NCBI GenBank assembly: GCA_012963655.1
Contig: DTVI01000231.1
Span: 1-21,930, forward strand
Origin: Sulfurimonas sp.
GTDB lineage: Bacteria > Campylobacterota > Campylobacteria > Campylobacterales > Sulfurimonadaceae
DNA: 21,930 nucleotides
Reading direction: 5' to 3'
Both the position numbers and the translations under genes were made by a program. Position 1 is the first letter of the stretch. Each line of letters opens with the position of its first letter. Positions 8,801 through 15,263 of the stretch are shown one piece after another. The notes beneath the pieces are model-generated. The model saw only the letters and a program-made list of their open reading frames with translations. It did not search any database and was not told where the DNA came from.

Positions 8801-8985
8801 TACGTCCTATTGTACTTACCTCTATTACGACAGTTCTTGGCTTATCAACGCTTATCTTTTTTGCCTCCGGTCAGGCAATGATACTCCAACCTATGGCAAT
8901 ATCTTTAGGCTTTGGAATAGCGTGGGCAACGGTGTTGAACCTTTTATATATTCCCTTACTCTACAGCGTAGTGAAAAGGGTTTAA
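5887..8985 (+). CDS. RND-family efflux transporter, inner-membrane pump
   Basis: A 1032-residue, 12-helix RND exporter of AcrB-like layout: first helix near 13-33, then a large periplasmic porter loop, a helix bundle at about 335-480, a second large loop and a final bundle at about 875-1030. The helix-4 motif is GMLVDEAIVVAENIYRH with Asp396-Glu397 where AcrB has Asp-Asp. The helix-10 motif is GVVVNDGILMVLF (Asn946-Asp947) where AcrB has a proton-relay lysine. It therefore belongs to a non-AcrB branch, and its substrate cannot be told from sequence. The start is GTG 5887 with AAAGG six bases upstream. It follows the FtsL-like gene by 31 bases. No membrane-fusion or TolC-type gene is adjacent, so partners must be elsewhere or absent. 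Confidence 0.9.
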   Translation: MLRKFIEFAIDKPLLNHIFLAFILVLSVMAYLNISKEIFPPIQMDKVVISGAYPGTSADIMDKMAVKNIEDELKNINALDSLETEVKNGSFKITADIKKGADNISALNDVKDVIAKTKRDLPSDMDEPIARLFEESIPLTQIAISGDFCTAELLKMAEKLKSDLSLYKDLNEVTIRGDADEELLIKLNLEKIKAFDIKAEDVTRALSSISSIFPIGTIKERGKHFYLSTNNGEKEIQRLEDMLLNVSGKRVHLGNIASVEFTISKATEISHFDGLHSISINITKSKSGNAIALVKEFRTLLKKYKEKYPQYNFNVYGDTSVWIKNRLNTVFSNIMFGLFLVFMAMMITVNRGIAIVVALGIPLSFMIGLIVTEKIGYSLNMLSLLGGLIALGMLVDEAIVVAENIYRHLEMGKDRREAVIEGSVEMFPAVLAATLTTVFAFLPLLMMTGEMGAFIRILPIMISVLLLSSLFEAFYFLPLHAKDFLRIRHENHVSHDWWEKMYKSYEGVLRYLLERKKIALGLMVSFILIASLLLGSFTRFQLFPDFDVTQVFVTGKLEINHELEDTEEIITKVEKAILAYKKEGEMVSITSIVGMRLDAKNHAIIGENLFHIFIDLNERAPSNLFERYINPYISVEYDAELLTRERTAREIQDDIKKIIKPFIHIKEDGVEVFDEISVIVPGTGVVKNDVEISLYGKADKELIEGLKRIEDKMKDNEGVFNISNDATQGEKELKLHINAYGQKLGFNEEILNTQLRAMYLQGEYGKMFNDEGLVRIRIESSKKDSYESLYSLELNVPNTDQKVRLNDIADFIIQKAYVSIGKQDGKRIRSVFATLNKEKITAGELTSILAPLMQDLRNEGYGIDIKGEQKENEKTINELSQAFLIALFLIFITLVWLFDSLINSSIVLSNVLFIGLGVLAGHMIMGMNMTMPSLIGAIGLVGVVVNDGILMVLFIRKAKNIDEVVSLARTRLRPIVLTSITTVLGLSTLIFFASGQAMILQPMAISLGFGIAWATVLNLLYIPLLYSVVKRV

Positions 8986-8989
8986 AAAA

Positions 8990-9059
8990 TAGCAAGGACT
9001 AGATCAGCGACACCTTGTGTTCACTGCTAGTAGAAAAGAAAGATTATCTAGTAAAAAGC
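8990..9059. terminator. Weak dyad region between convergent RND and yebC genes
   Basis: The spacer contains imperfect inverted repeats (CAAGG/CCTTG at 8993-8997 and 9013-9017; CTAG...CTAG at 8999-9030). It separates two convergent genes and may hold a terminator, but no clean stem with a T-run is visible. Confidence 0.25.
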
Positions 9060-9770
9060 TTAACTGATGTTAGTGTAAACGGCTTGAACATCATCATCTT
9101 CATCAAGCTTGTCTAAGATGATTCGAATATCTTCCATTTGCTCATCAGTAACAGAGATAGGTGTATTAGCAATATATTGTAAGGTTGCCTTAGTCATCTC
9201 CACTTCTAATTCTTCAAGCTTTGCATTCATATTTCCAAAATCAGCGTAAGTTGTATGAACGATACATTCACCACCTTCTTCTTCTAATTCTTCAAGTCCT
9301 GCGTCAATAAGTTCCATTTCTAGTTCTTCTATATCACCATTTTCAGGAAGTTTAAATTCAAAAATTGCCTTACGTGTAAACATAAAGTCAAGAGAACCCT
9401 TATTAAGCATCTCACCTGAATTTTTATTAACAGGATTTTTAACATTAGCAACGGTACGTGTATTGTTATCTGTTAGACATTCAATGATGAACATAGAACC
9501 ATGTGGTCCTTTTCCTTCAAAGATAACATCTGCCATGTCTTTTGCATCTTTACCCGTAGCACGTTTAATGGCTGCTAGGATATTGTCTTTTGGCATATTC
9601 TCCGCTTTAGCATTTAAAATTGCTGTACGGAGTTTTGGATTCATATCAGGTTCGCTACCGCCTTCTTTGGCTGCTTGCTCAATGGCTTTTCCAAGTTTTG
9701 GAAAAACACGTGACATATTTCCCCAACGTTTTTCTTTAGCGGCTTTTCTATATTCGAAGGCTCTACCCAT
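9060..9770 (-). CDS. yebC: YebC/TACO1-family protein
   Basis: The 236 residues match the whole YebC family, from MGRAFEYRKAAKEKR through MNPKLRTAILNAKAENMPKDNI to the acidic C-terminus DEDDDVQAVYTN. These proteins were long annotated as transcriptional regulators. More recent work places YebC and mitochondrial TACO1 on the ribosome, easing translation through difficult, proline-rich stretches. The N-terminus is the variant found in Campylobacterota rather than the enteric MAGHSKW form. The ATG at 9770 is preceded by an AAGGA site. A promoter at 9945-9950 would give a leader of about 168 bases, which contains a GC-rich hairpin and a small overlapping upstream ORF. The gene is divergent from dus. 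Confidence 0.93.
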   Translation of the reverse strand: MGRAFEYRKAAKEKRWGNMSRVFPKLGKAIEQAAKEGGSEPDMNPKLRTAILNAKAENMPKDNILAAIKRATGKDAKDMADVIFEGKGPHGSMFIIECLTDNNTRTVANVKNPVNKNSGEMLNKGSLDFMFTRKAIFEFKLPENGDIEELEMELIDAGLEELEEEGGECIVHTTYADFGNMNAKLEELEVEMTKATLQYIANTPISVTDEQMEDIRIILDKLDEDDDVQAVYTNIS

Positions 9771-9924
9771 AAAATGTATCCTTGTTTATATTGATGTTAC
9801 ACACTTCAATGAGCAAAAGCCCATTAAAGAGGCAGGGACTCACATCCCTCCAAGCCCCTAAAGCTACAAAAAGATATACTTTTTGAGAGAAATAGGGAGA
9901 CTTCACACAAGTGTGCAAGACCAT
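9763..9924 (-). CDS. Possible 53-residue upstream ORF overlapping the yebC start
   Basis: A minus-strand ATG at 9924 opens a 53-codon frame through the yebC leader that ends at a TAG eight bases inside yebC, in a different frame. The middle, around VALGAWRDVSPCLFNG, spans the leader hairpin. No ribosome binding site is visible, so it may be untranslated. If read, its termination beside the yebC start would allow coupling. It resembles no family I recognise. Confidence 0.2.
   Translation of the reverse strand: MVLHTCVKSPYFSQKVYLFVALGAWRDVSPCLFNGLLLIEVCNININKDTFYG
9829..9858 (-). ncRNA. GC-rich hairpin in the yebC leader RNA
   Basis: On the minus strand GGGGC, a four-base bulge, then AGGGA, a UGUGAG loop, UCCCU and GCCUC fold into a ten-pair stem. 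One pair is G-U, which becomes an A-C mismatch on the other strand, so the fold favours the yebC transcript. It is followed by UUUAAU, weakly terminator-like. A second stem, CAAAAAG/CTTTTTG with a five-base loop, lies at 9867-9885. CACACTT (9800-9806) can pair with AAGTGTG (9909-9915) to close the whole region. I could not match it to a known riboswitch, 6S or SRP RNA. Confidence 0.4.
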
Positions 9925-9944
9925 TAATTTAATTTATTGGCAGT

Positions 9945-9950
9945 ATTATA
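9945..9950 (-). promoter_or_regulatory. Candidate yebC -10 box
   Basis: Perfect minus-strand TATAAT. Transcription would start near 9938, about 168 bases before the yebC ATG, so the leader hairpin and the upstream ORF would be transcribed. Confidence 0.5.
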
Positions 9951-9967
9951 GCTTTATATGTATATTA

Positions 9968-9983
9968 GGTAAATAAATTTACC
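9968..9983. promoter_or_regulatory. Operator-like palindrome between yebC and dus
   Basis: GGTAAATAAATTTACC is a perfect 7-bp inverted repeat with a two-base centre. It lies 18 bases upstream of the yebC -10 box and 20 bases upstream of the candidate dus -10 box (10003-10008), where a dimeric regulator could act on both promoters. No matching regulator gene is visible in the window. Confidence 0.35.
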
Positions 9984-10002
9984 AAACTCAGAGCATATTT
10001 TT

Positions 10003-10008
10003 GATAAT
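10003..10008 (+). promoter_or_regulatory. Candidate dus -10 box
   Basis: GATAAT after a T-run, about 30 bases before the dus ATG, giving a short leader of about 22 bases that carries the AGGT ribosome binding site. Confidence 0.35.
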
Positions 10009-10037
10009 ATTTCACAATTATATGAAATAGGTAAACA

Positions 10038-10988
10038 ATGAACTCTAAAATTTCTTTTGATAAAACACTTTATGTACTTGCTCCTCTTGCAGGCTATACT
10101 GACCTTCCTTTTCGTAATGTTGTAAAAAAGTTTGGTGCTGATCTTACCGTTTCAGAAATGGTGAGTTCAAATGCCCTTGTTCATCATTCTGAAAAATCTA
10201 TGAAGATGTTAGAAAAAAATAAAATTGAAGATCCATATTCTGTTCAAATCGCAGGTTCAGATGTAGATGTTGTTAGAGCCGCAGTTGAAGTTATTAATAC
10301 CCAAGAAGGTGTTGACGCGATTGACTTGAATTGTGGATGTCCGGTTCCTAAGGTAACAGGTGGTGGATCAGGTTCTTCTTTATTAAAAGACTTAGACCAG
10401 ATGGGTCGTATAATAGAAACCATTAAGAAAACATCGAATAAACAATATACCTCTGTGAAAATCCGCTTAGGTTTTTCTGAAAAAAATCATGTTGAAATTG
10501 CAAAAATAGTTCAAGACGCTGGTGCTGACTTTATAGCTGTTCATGGACGTACTAGAGTAGGAAAGTTTAAGGCTGAGGTTGATTATGATGCTATTGCTGA
10601 GGTAAAAGAAGCCTTATCTATACCTGTGATAGCAAATGGTGATATTACAGATTATGAAAAAGCCCAATGGGTACTTAATCATACAAAGGCAGATGGTCTT
10701 ATGATTGGAAGAGGGGCCATAGGTCAGCCTTGGATATTTCATCAACTTAAAACTGGTGAACAAGAAGTTTCTATACAACTCAAAAAAGAGATTGTACTAG
10801 AACATTTTAATTCTATGGTGAATTTTTATGGACCTCATGGTGTGGCCATGTTTAGAAAGCATATCCATACCTATTGTAAGGGTCTAAAAGGGGCCTCTAA
10901 TCTAAGAAATATTGTTAATAGCATTAGTGATATTGATGAGTTTAGAAAGGTTACAACTGACTTCTTTGATAATACAAAACAAGCGTAA
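10038..10988 (+). CDS. dus: tRNA-dihydrouridine synthase (DusB-like)
   Basis: This FMN-dependent TIM-barrel enzyme reduces uridines in the D-loop of tRNAs with NADPH. The 316 residues fit the family. The flavin-binding start is VLAPLAGYTDLPFR (residues 13-26), the SEMVSSNAL block follows, and the catalytic cysteine is Cys101 in LNCGCPVPKV. VKIRLGF, the FIAVHGRTR block with its conserved histidine, and IANGDI then MIGRGAIGQPW form the phosphate-binding part. The ATG has AGGT six bases upstream. The gene is transcribed alone, divergent from yebC and convergent with the Sel1-repeat gene. The exact tRNA positions modified cannot be read from sequence; the bacterial DusB group is the best fit. Confidence 0.92.
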   Translation: MNSKISFDKTLYVLAPLAGYTDLPFRNVVKKFGADLTVSEMVSSNALVHHSEKSMKMLEKNKIEDPYSVQIAGSDVDVVRAAVEVINTQEGVDAIDLNCGCPVPKVTGGGSGSSLLKDLDQMGRIIETIKKTSNKQYTSVKIRLGFSEKNHVEIAKIVQDAGADFIAVHGRTRVGKFKAEVDYDAIAEVKEALSIPVIANGDITDYEKAQWVLNHTKADGLMIGRGAIGQPWIFHQLKTGEQEVSIQLKKEIVLEHFNSMVNFYGPHGVAMFRKHIHTYCKGLKGASNLRNIVNSISDIDEFRKVTTDFFDNTKQA

Positions 10989-11032
10989 GAGCAGTTTCAG
11001 GCGAAGCCGCATTTTCAAGTCAGTATAGTTTC

Positions 11033-11074
11033 TTTAGTCAAGCAAGCCTAATAGGACTAAAAATAGTGAGGCTT
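11033..11074. terminator. Overlapping alternative stems, likely bidirectional terminator
   Basis: TTTAGTC (11033-11039) pairs with GACTAAA (11055-11061), and AAGCCT (11044-11049) pairs with AGGCTT (11069-11074). The stems overlap, so only one can form at a time. The site lies between the convergent dus and Sel1-repeat genes. Confidence 0.4.
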
Positions 11075-11099
11075 AGTTTAGACTAGTTGTCTTTAATAA

Positions 11100-12134
11100 C
11101 TAGTGACGTGGTTGGTTAAAGACTTTCTTTAACATAGATAAGGCATCTTCAGCCTTATGTTCATGCCAGGCCTGGGCTGAAATTCCACCTGCTGCTTGAA
11201 AATGATACATAGAAGCATCTTTTTGCCCTTTTAAAATAGTTTGTGTAATAGAAGTAATACTTTTTTTCCCCTCTAGTTCACCCATATGACTTTTAAACAT
11301 ACGGCGTTGTTCAGCGTCAGTTAACTTTTCTAATTGACAAAAATAGTCAATAACACCATAAATAAACATATAGTAAATTTGAAGTTTGTGTTTATCAAGG
11401 TGTATTTGTTCTATATTAACGTGTTTAAGCAGGGCAGAATGATATTCACTCACATATGAATAGGTGATATCATATATATAAGATTTATAAGCTAAGCTGT
11501 TTTTAGCAAACTTATTTTTTGTTGCTTTGGTGTCTTCTTCTTTGTTGGACTTTTTCAAAAATACAAAGGCCAGTATAAGCATAAAGGCAATAAAGGCAAA
11601 AATTATATAGATTAGATTAGGACCATTGCTTTCACTTTTTGAAGTGTTTTTAGTGATAATATCTTTTTCAACTATCTTCCTGTCTTTTGCATATGATATA
11701 GGCTTAGTTACTACTTCTTTTTCTGGTTTAGATGTCGCTTTTGGAAGAACTTTTTTTGTTTTTTTACTATATCGTTCATTCATCTTTTGGAAGTAAAGTG
11801 TTGCTTCTTTGTTTCCATGTTTTGAAGCACGGCGTAACCATTTATAGGCATCCATCTTATTTTTATTGATACCAAGACCCTTCATATACATCATTCCGAT
11901 ATTATATTCAGCGCGGTTATCACCCTTATTGGCAAGTTTTAAATAAATACGATAGGTGTCTTCATAATGCTTTTTTTCAGCAGCCTCATAAGCAAGACTA
12001 TGGAATTCATAATGCATAAAAGAGGTTTGCTCATTTGCCTTTAGTAAAAAGTCAGCTTGTGAATTTTTTTTGGCAAAGGTGTTTTGGGTGGATAAAAGTA
12101 AAAATATGAAGAGTGTAAAAATTTTTAAATTCAT
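11100..12134 (-). CDS. Exported Sel1/TPR-repeat membrane protein of unknown function
   Basis: A 344-residue protein with a cleavable-looking signal peptide (1-21, ending NTFA). Residues about 45-115 form two helical repeats, the second a good Sel1-like repeat (AEYNIGMMYMKGLG...DAYKWLRRASKHGN). A lysine-rich linker (about 120-170) and one membrane helix (173-193) follow, then a soluble, probably cytoplasmic domain of about 140 residues that I do not recognise. Sel1 repeats usually hold protein partners, so the periplasmic half may sense or scaffold something and pass it to the C-terminal domain. The single helix with a domain on each side resembles the topology of FliO nearby, but no sequence link is seen. 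A minus-strand TGATACACT at 12170-12162 is a possible promoter. Confidence 0.7.
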   Translation of the reverse strand: MNLKIFTLFIFLLLSTQNTFAKKNSQADFLLKANEQTSFMHYEFHSLAYEAAEKKHYEDTYRIYLKLANKGDNRAEYNIGMMYMKGLGINKNKMDAYKWLRRASKHGNKEATLYFQKMNERYSKKTKKVLPKATSKPEKEVVTKPISYAKDRKIVEKDIITKNTSKSESNGPNLIYIIFAFIAFMLILAFVFLKKSNKEEDTKATKNKFAKNSLAYKSYIYDITYSYVSEYHSALLKHVNIEQIHLDKHKLQIYYMFIYGVIDYFCQLEKLTDAEQRRMFKSHMGELEGKKSITSITQTILKGQKDASMYHFQAAGGISAQAWHEHKAEDALSMLKKVFNQPRH

Positions 12135-12161
12135 AATGTTTTCTTTGTATATTGGTTTATA

Positions 12162-12170
12162 AGTGTATCA
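12162..12170 (-). promoter_or_regulatory. Candidate extended -10 of the Sel1-repeat gene
   Basis: Minus-strand TGATACACT about 28 bases before the ATG at 12134. It gives a short leader in which the ribosome binding site is weak. Confidence 0.3.
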
Positions 12171-12185
12171 TACTTAATACTATAA

Positions 12186-12716
12186 TTAAATATTATGTAA
12201 ATTTGGTGGTACCTTATGCTCATTATGATAGGTGTCGAACTTTCCTTTTTCTGCCATATCTAAGGCATAATCTATGACCTCATTTCTATCTTGTTCATAC
12301 TTCATTAAGGGTACACCCATCCCACAACTCGATTCAAGGGCGTAAATATTAAATTTAAATATATGGCGAATCCCTTTCATGTTTTGTTGGAAAAATTTAC
12401 TGATTTTTTTAAACTCTTCTTGCTCTTTCTCTATGCACTGCCCCTTACAAAAACAACGTAAAATTTTAGGTTTTCCTTCAAAGGCAGTAAACATAAGTGT
12501 AAGCTCTCCATTTTCACTAATATCTCTCGCGGTTCTATTCCCACTTCCTAGGTAATCTATCATGTATAAGGTTTTTTCGTCTTGGATATAAAGACTTTCA
12601 TATCCTCTGGGTGAAAGGTTAACTTCATGATTAGAACATGAGGCAATAAAAAAAAGTTTTTGTTTTTTTATAAATTCTTTATCATGTTGTGTAAGGGTTT
12701 GATATTGCTTTCCCAA
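12186..12716 (-). CDS. Pyridoxamine 5'-phosphate oxidase-family flavoprotein
   Basis: A 176-residue split-barrel protein of the PPOX family. The motifs NLSPRG (about 34-39), LYMIDYLGSGNRTARDI and ENGELTLMF follow the pattern of small FMN-binding PPOX proteins described as general-stress or heme-utilisation relatives rather than true PdxH, which is longer and has other ligands. The biochemical role is open: FMN- or F420-type reductase and simple ligand-binding roles occur in the family. The start is TTG at 12716, with AAGGA seven bases upstream; no ATG gives a better N-terminus. It is divergent from the symporter, with 81 bases between them. Confidence 0.8.
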   Translation of the reverse strand: MGKQYQTLTQHDKEFIKKQKLFFIASCSNHEVNLSPRGYESLYIQDEKTLYMIDYLGSGNRTARDISENGELTLMFTAFEGKPKILRCFCKGQCIEKEQEEFKKISKFFQQNMKGIRHIFKFNIYALESSCGMGVPLMKYEQDRNEVIDYALDMAEKGKFDTYHNEHKVPPNLHNI

Positions 12717-12759
12717 TGTTAATCCTTTTTCTTAAATGCATATTTTGCTGCACTGTAAA

Positions 12760-12768
12760 TGCTATAAT
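12760..12768 (+). promoter_or_regulatory. Extended -10 promoter of the symporter gene
   Basis: TGCTATAAT is a textbook extended -10 element 29 bases before the ATG at 12798. Upstream TTGCTG (12745) is too close to act as a -35 box. Confidence 0.5.
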
Positions 12769-12797
12769 ACAATGAAATTATATAATAAGGTTGATTA

Positions 12798-14021
12798 ATG
12801 ATTAATAAGATTAAAAAATATTCCACTACAAATACACTGGTGATTGTTGGTATTGTTTTAGGGGTGTTATTTGGAAGTTTTGCTCCTGCCTTAGCCTTAG
12901 AACAACAAGTCATAGGTCAAATGTTTATAAGCTTTTTAAAGATGTTAGTGGTTCCTCTTGTTTTTTCAAGTATTTATGTGGCGATTATGGGACTTGGTAA
13001 CTTAAAAGATTTAAAAAGTATTGGCTTAAAAACAATAGGTTTATATCTAACAACAACTTCCTTAGCTGTTTTATTAGCTATTATAGCAATGAACCTGTTT
13101 CCTATAGGTGAAGCTGTATCTGCTGAGGGACTTGAATATGCAAAAGCCTCACAAATTGCTGAGTTCTCACTTCAAGCAATGCTTCTTAGTTTTATTCCTA
13201 CAAATATTTTCAACTCTTTAACCCAGGGTTCAATGATGCAAGTCATTGTATTTTCAATAATGTTTGCAATTGCTTCTTTACATCTTCAACAACATAGACA
13301 GGTCTTAATGTTAGATTTCTTTACTGGGGTAACAAATGCGATGTTGACCATGGCAGAATGGATTATTAAGCTAACGCCAATTGGTGTCTTCAGTCTTATT
13401 TCTTATGTGATAGCCGATCAGGGTATAAGTGTTATATTAGGATTATGGAAATATATGTTAATGGTTATTCTTGTTATTGTGATACATGGACTTGTGAGCC
13501 TTCCTTTATTATTATATATATTAGGTCGTGTGAACCCGTATAAGTATCTTAGTGCTATTCGTGAAGCACCGATTATGGCCTTTTCAACAGCTTCTTCAGC
13601 AGCAACCTTACCTGTATCAATGCGTATAGCTGAAGATGAAGGTGGGATAGAAGAAAAAAATGCAGCCTTTGTTCTTCCTCTTGGGGCAACGGTTTCTATG
13701 GATGGGACAGCTGCTTATTTAAGTGTTGCTGTTTTATATATTTCACATCTAGCTGGTGTTGAAATGGGGTTTGGGGAACAAGTTCTTTTAGGCGTAACAA
13801 TAGTTGCACTTAGTGTTGGTGTGGCTGCGCTTCCATCTGCATCTTTAGTTATGATGGTTGTTATCTTAAATCAAGTAGGCTTACCTGTTGAATATATTGC
13901 CTTAGTTGTAGCCGTAGATAGAATCTTGGATATGTGTAGAACATCATTAAACGTGACATCTGACTTAGTTGTATTGAAAATTATTGATCAGTTGGGAAAA
14001 TTTAAGGCGCAAAAAGCTTAG
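12798..14021 (+). CDS. Dicarboxylate/amino acid:cation symporter (DAACS family)
   Basis: A 407-residue transporter of the GltP/GltPh family, which imports acidic amino acids or C4-dicarboxylates with Na+ or H+. Hairpin-1 carries the serine-rich STASSAATLP (263-272). The helix-7 motif reads SMDGT (300-304) where the family norm is NMDGT, so one cation-site asparagine is a serine. Helix 8 keeps the substrate residues of GltPh: DMCRTSLNVTSD with Asp378, Arg381, Asn385 and Asp389, of which the arginine is associated with acidic substrates. The ATG is preceded by AAGG. The gene is monocistronic and its stop codon overlaps the convergent fliO stop. Confidence 0.92.
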   Translation: MINKIKKYSTTNTLVIVGIVLGVLFGSFAPALALEQQVIGQMFISFLKMLVVPLVFSSIYVAIMGLGNLKDLKSIGLKTIGLYLTTTSLAVLLAIIAMNLFPIGEAVSAEGLEYAKASQIAEFSLQAMLLSFIPTNIFNSLTQGSMMQVIVFSIMFAIASLHLQQHRQVLMLDFFTGVTNAMLTMAEWIIKLTPIGVFSLISYVIADQGISVILGLWKYMLMVILVIVIHGLVSLPLLLYILGRVNPYKYLSAIREAPIMAFSTASSAATLPVSMRIAEDEGGIEEKNAAFVLPLGATVSMDGTAAYLSVAVLYISHLAGVEMGFGEQVLLGVTIVALSVGVAALPSASLVMMVVILNQVGLPVEYIALVVAVDRILDMCRTSLNVTSDLVVLKIIDQLGKFKAQKA

Positions 14022-14869
14022 TCAAGGGAGTAAGCTTGATTTGAGGCCTTTTCTTTATATGACTGTAAAGGCTCGATATCAGCAGAATTATCGAGTTGTA
14101 AATAAGAATCTAGTTCTGCCTTATTATCATCTAAAATCTTATCAAACTCATTTTGTGTACGCACAGGTTGACCTTCAGAATACTTATCTAATAAGACATT
14201 AGATGTACCAAGTAAAACTAAATAAGACTGCCCCTCATAATCAAGCATTGCTACACGATTCTTTGGATCAAGTGGTTTTTGAAAACGAACAGAAATACCT
14301 TCTTTTTTAGTGGTTCCTTTGAATAACCAAGGTTGTTTTCCTTTTGTTGTTCCAGGTCCCATCTTCTTTTTTAACCACAACATAATGATAATACCTAGAA
14401 GTAAAATAGCAATAACAACATAATAAGAATTGTTAAATTCAGACTCATCTTTTGTTTCTAAGCCTACTGAATTTAAAAAAGAGCTTTCTTTCCTTATCTC
14501 TGTTTTACTAGGAGGGATGGCCTTAGTGAAACGTAAACGTAAACCATATGCATCGCTTGTTTTAGACGCAGACATATGAATGTTTGAAGCTGTTTGTAAA
14601 ATCACCTCTGTATGGGAGGAAATAGGTGTTAAAATCATTTTATGTAAGTATGAGGTACGAATATTTTTTATCTTAGGAGCCTCTATAGAAGCACCCTCAA
14701 GTTTTAAAATAATTTTATTATTTTTTTTAATTTGGGAGAGTCTACCTTCAAAGGGCGTATCAAAGGTAAGCATAACATCTACATGGTGTGAACGTTCATA
14801 AACATTATAAGAAAGGATCTTTGATCCAAAAAGAAGAAAAGGAAGTAACAAGAATAAAAGGTGTTTCAT
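14018..14869 (-). CDS. fliO: Flagellar export apparatus protein FliO, long form
   Basis: A 283-residue protein with a signal-like N-terminus (1-16), a beta-rich periplasmic region of about 100 residues, one membrane helix (149-167) and a cytoplasmic FliO domain. In that domain RVAMLDYEGQSYLVLLGTSN (205-224) is the recognisable FliO core. FliO helps to assemble the FliP-FliR export gate. Enteric FliO lacks the long periplasmic region; long versions are known in Campylobacter and Helicobacter. The ATG overlaps the fliN stop (ATGA), so the two are coupled in the cheX-fliN-fliO operon. The 3' end overlaps the symporter stop. The FliO call rests on the C-terminal domain plus context. Confidence 0.8.
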   Translation of the reverse strand: MKHLLFLLLPFLLFGSKILSYNVYERSHHVDVMLTFDTPFEGRLSQIKKNNKIILKLEGASIEAPKIKNIRTSYLHKMILTPISSHTEVILQTASNIHMSASKTSDAYGLRLRFTKAIPPSKTEIRKESSFLNSVGLETKDESEFNNSYYVVIAILLLGIIIMLWLKKKMGPGTTKGKQPWLFKGTTKKEGISVRFQKPLDPKNRVAMLDYEGQSYLVLLGTSNVLLDKYSEGQPVRTQNEFDKILDDNKAELDSYLQLDNSADIEPLQSYKEKASNQAYSLD

Positions 14870-15237
14870 AAGGCTCGCTCTTGTGATAAATAATATATAA
14901 CTGATTTGGAATCAAGGACTTCATTGATACGGATAGCTAGGTTCTTCTCATAAACCATAACCTCACCTTTTCCTATAATCCTATTATTAACATAGGCTTC
15001 AACACTTTCCCCTGCTGGTTTTGAGAGGTCAATGACTGAACCTTTTTGAAGGGAAAGAATGTCTTTTACAGAAAGGGATGTCTGCCCGAGATCAGCTATA
15101 AACTCAACCTCCATATCTAAAAGGCCTTCATAATCCATCCAAGCAAGTTCTTTTATTTCTGTTGTATCAAAATCAAAATTCTCTAGGCGGGTTTCCGCCA
15201 TTTGTTCTTTAAGTGTTTTGTCTTCTTCTTCTGGCAT
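14866..15237 (-). CDS. fliN: Flagellar motor switch protein FliN
   Basis: A 123-residue protein: an acidic N-terminal tail, then the SpoA/FliN C-ring domain from about 45 to 120. The pattern LLDMEVEFIADLGQTSLS, KDILSLQKGSVIDLSK, then YVNNRIIGKGEVM and LAIRI is diagnostic of FliN. FliN forms the base of the C-ring, takes part in switching of rotation, and binds FliH of the export ATPase. The ATG has AAGGA ten bases upstream. It lies 26 bases after cheX and overlaps fliO. The length is close to that of other FliN proteins. Campylobacterota usually also carry FliY elsewhere; it is not in this window. Confidence 0.92.
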   Translation of the reverse strand: MPEEEDKTLKEQMAETRLENFDFDTTEIKELAWMDYEGLLDMEVEFIADLGQTSLSVKDILSLQKGSVIDLSKPAGESVEAYVNNRIIGKGEVMVYEKNLAIRINEVLDSKSVIYYLSQERAL

Positions 15238-15263
15238 TAAATTTTAATCCTTATGTATAACGC

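Noticed and set aside
9463..9861. Plus-strand open frame of 132 codons across the yebC start and leader
   Set aside because: Most of it is antisense to yebC; the tail crosses the leader hairpin. No ribosome binding site or family.
9800..9915. tRNA, 6S RNA, SRP RNA or known riboswitch in the yebC leader
   Set aside because: No T-loop, no SRP GGAAG core and no riboswitch signature that I know; only generic stems are seen, so it is left as an unassigned leader structure.
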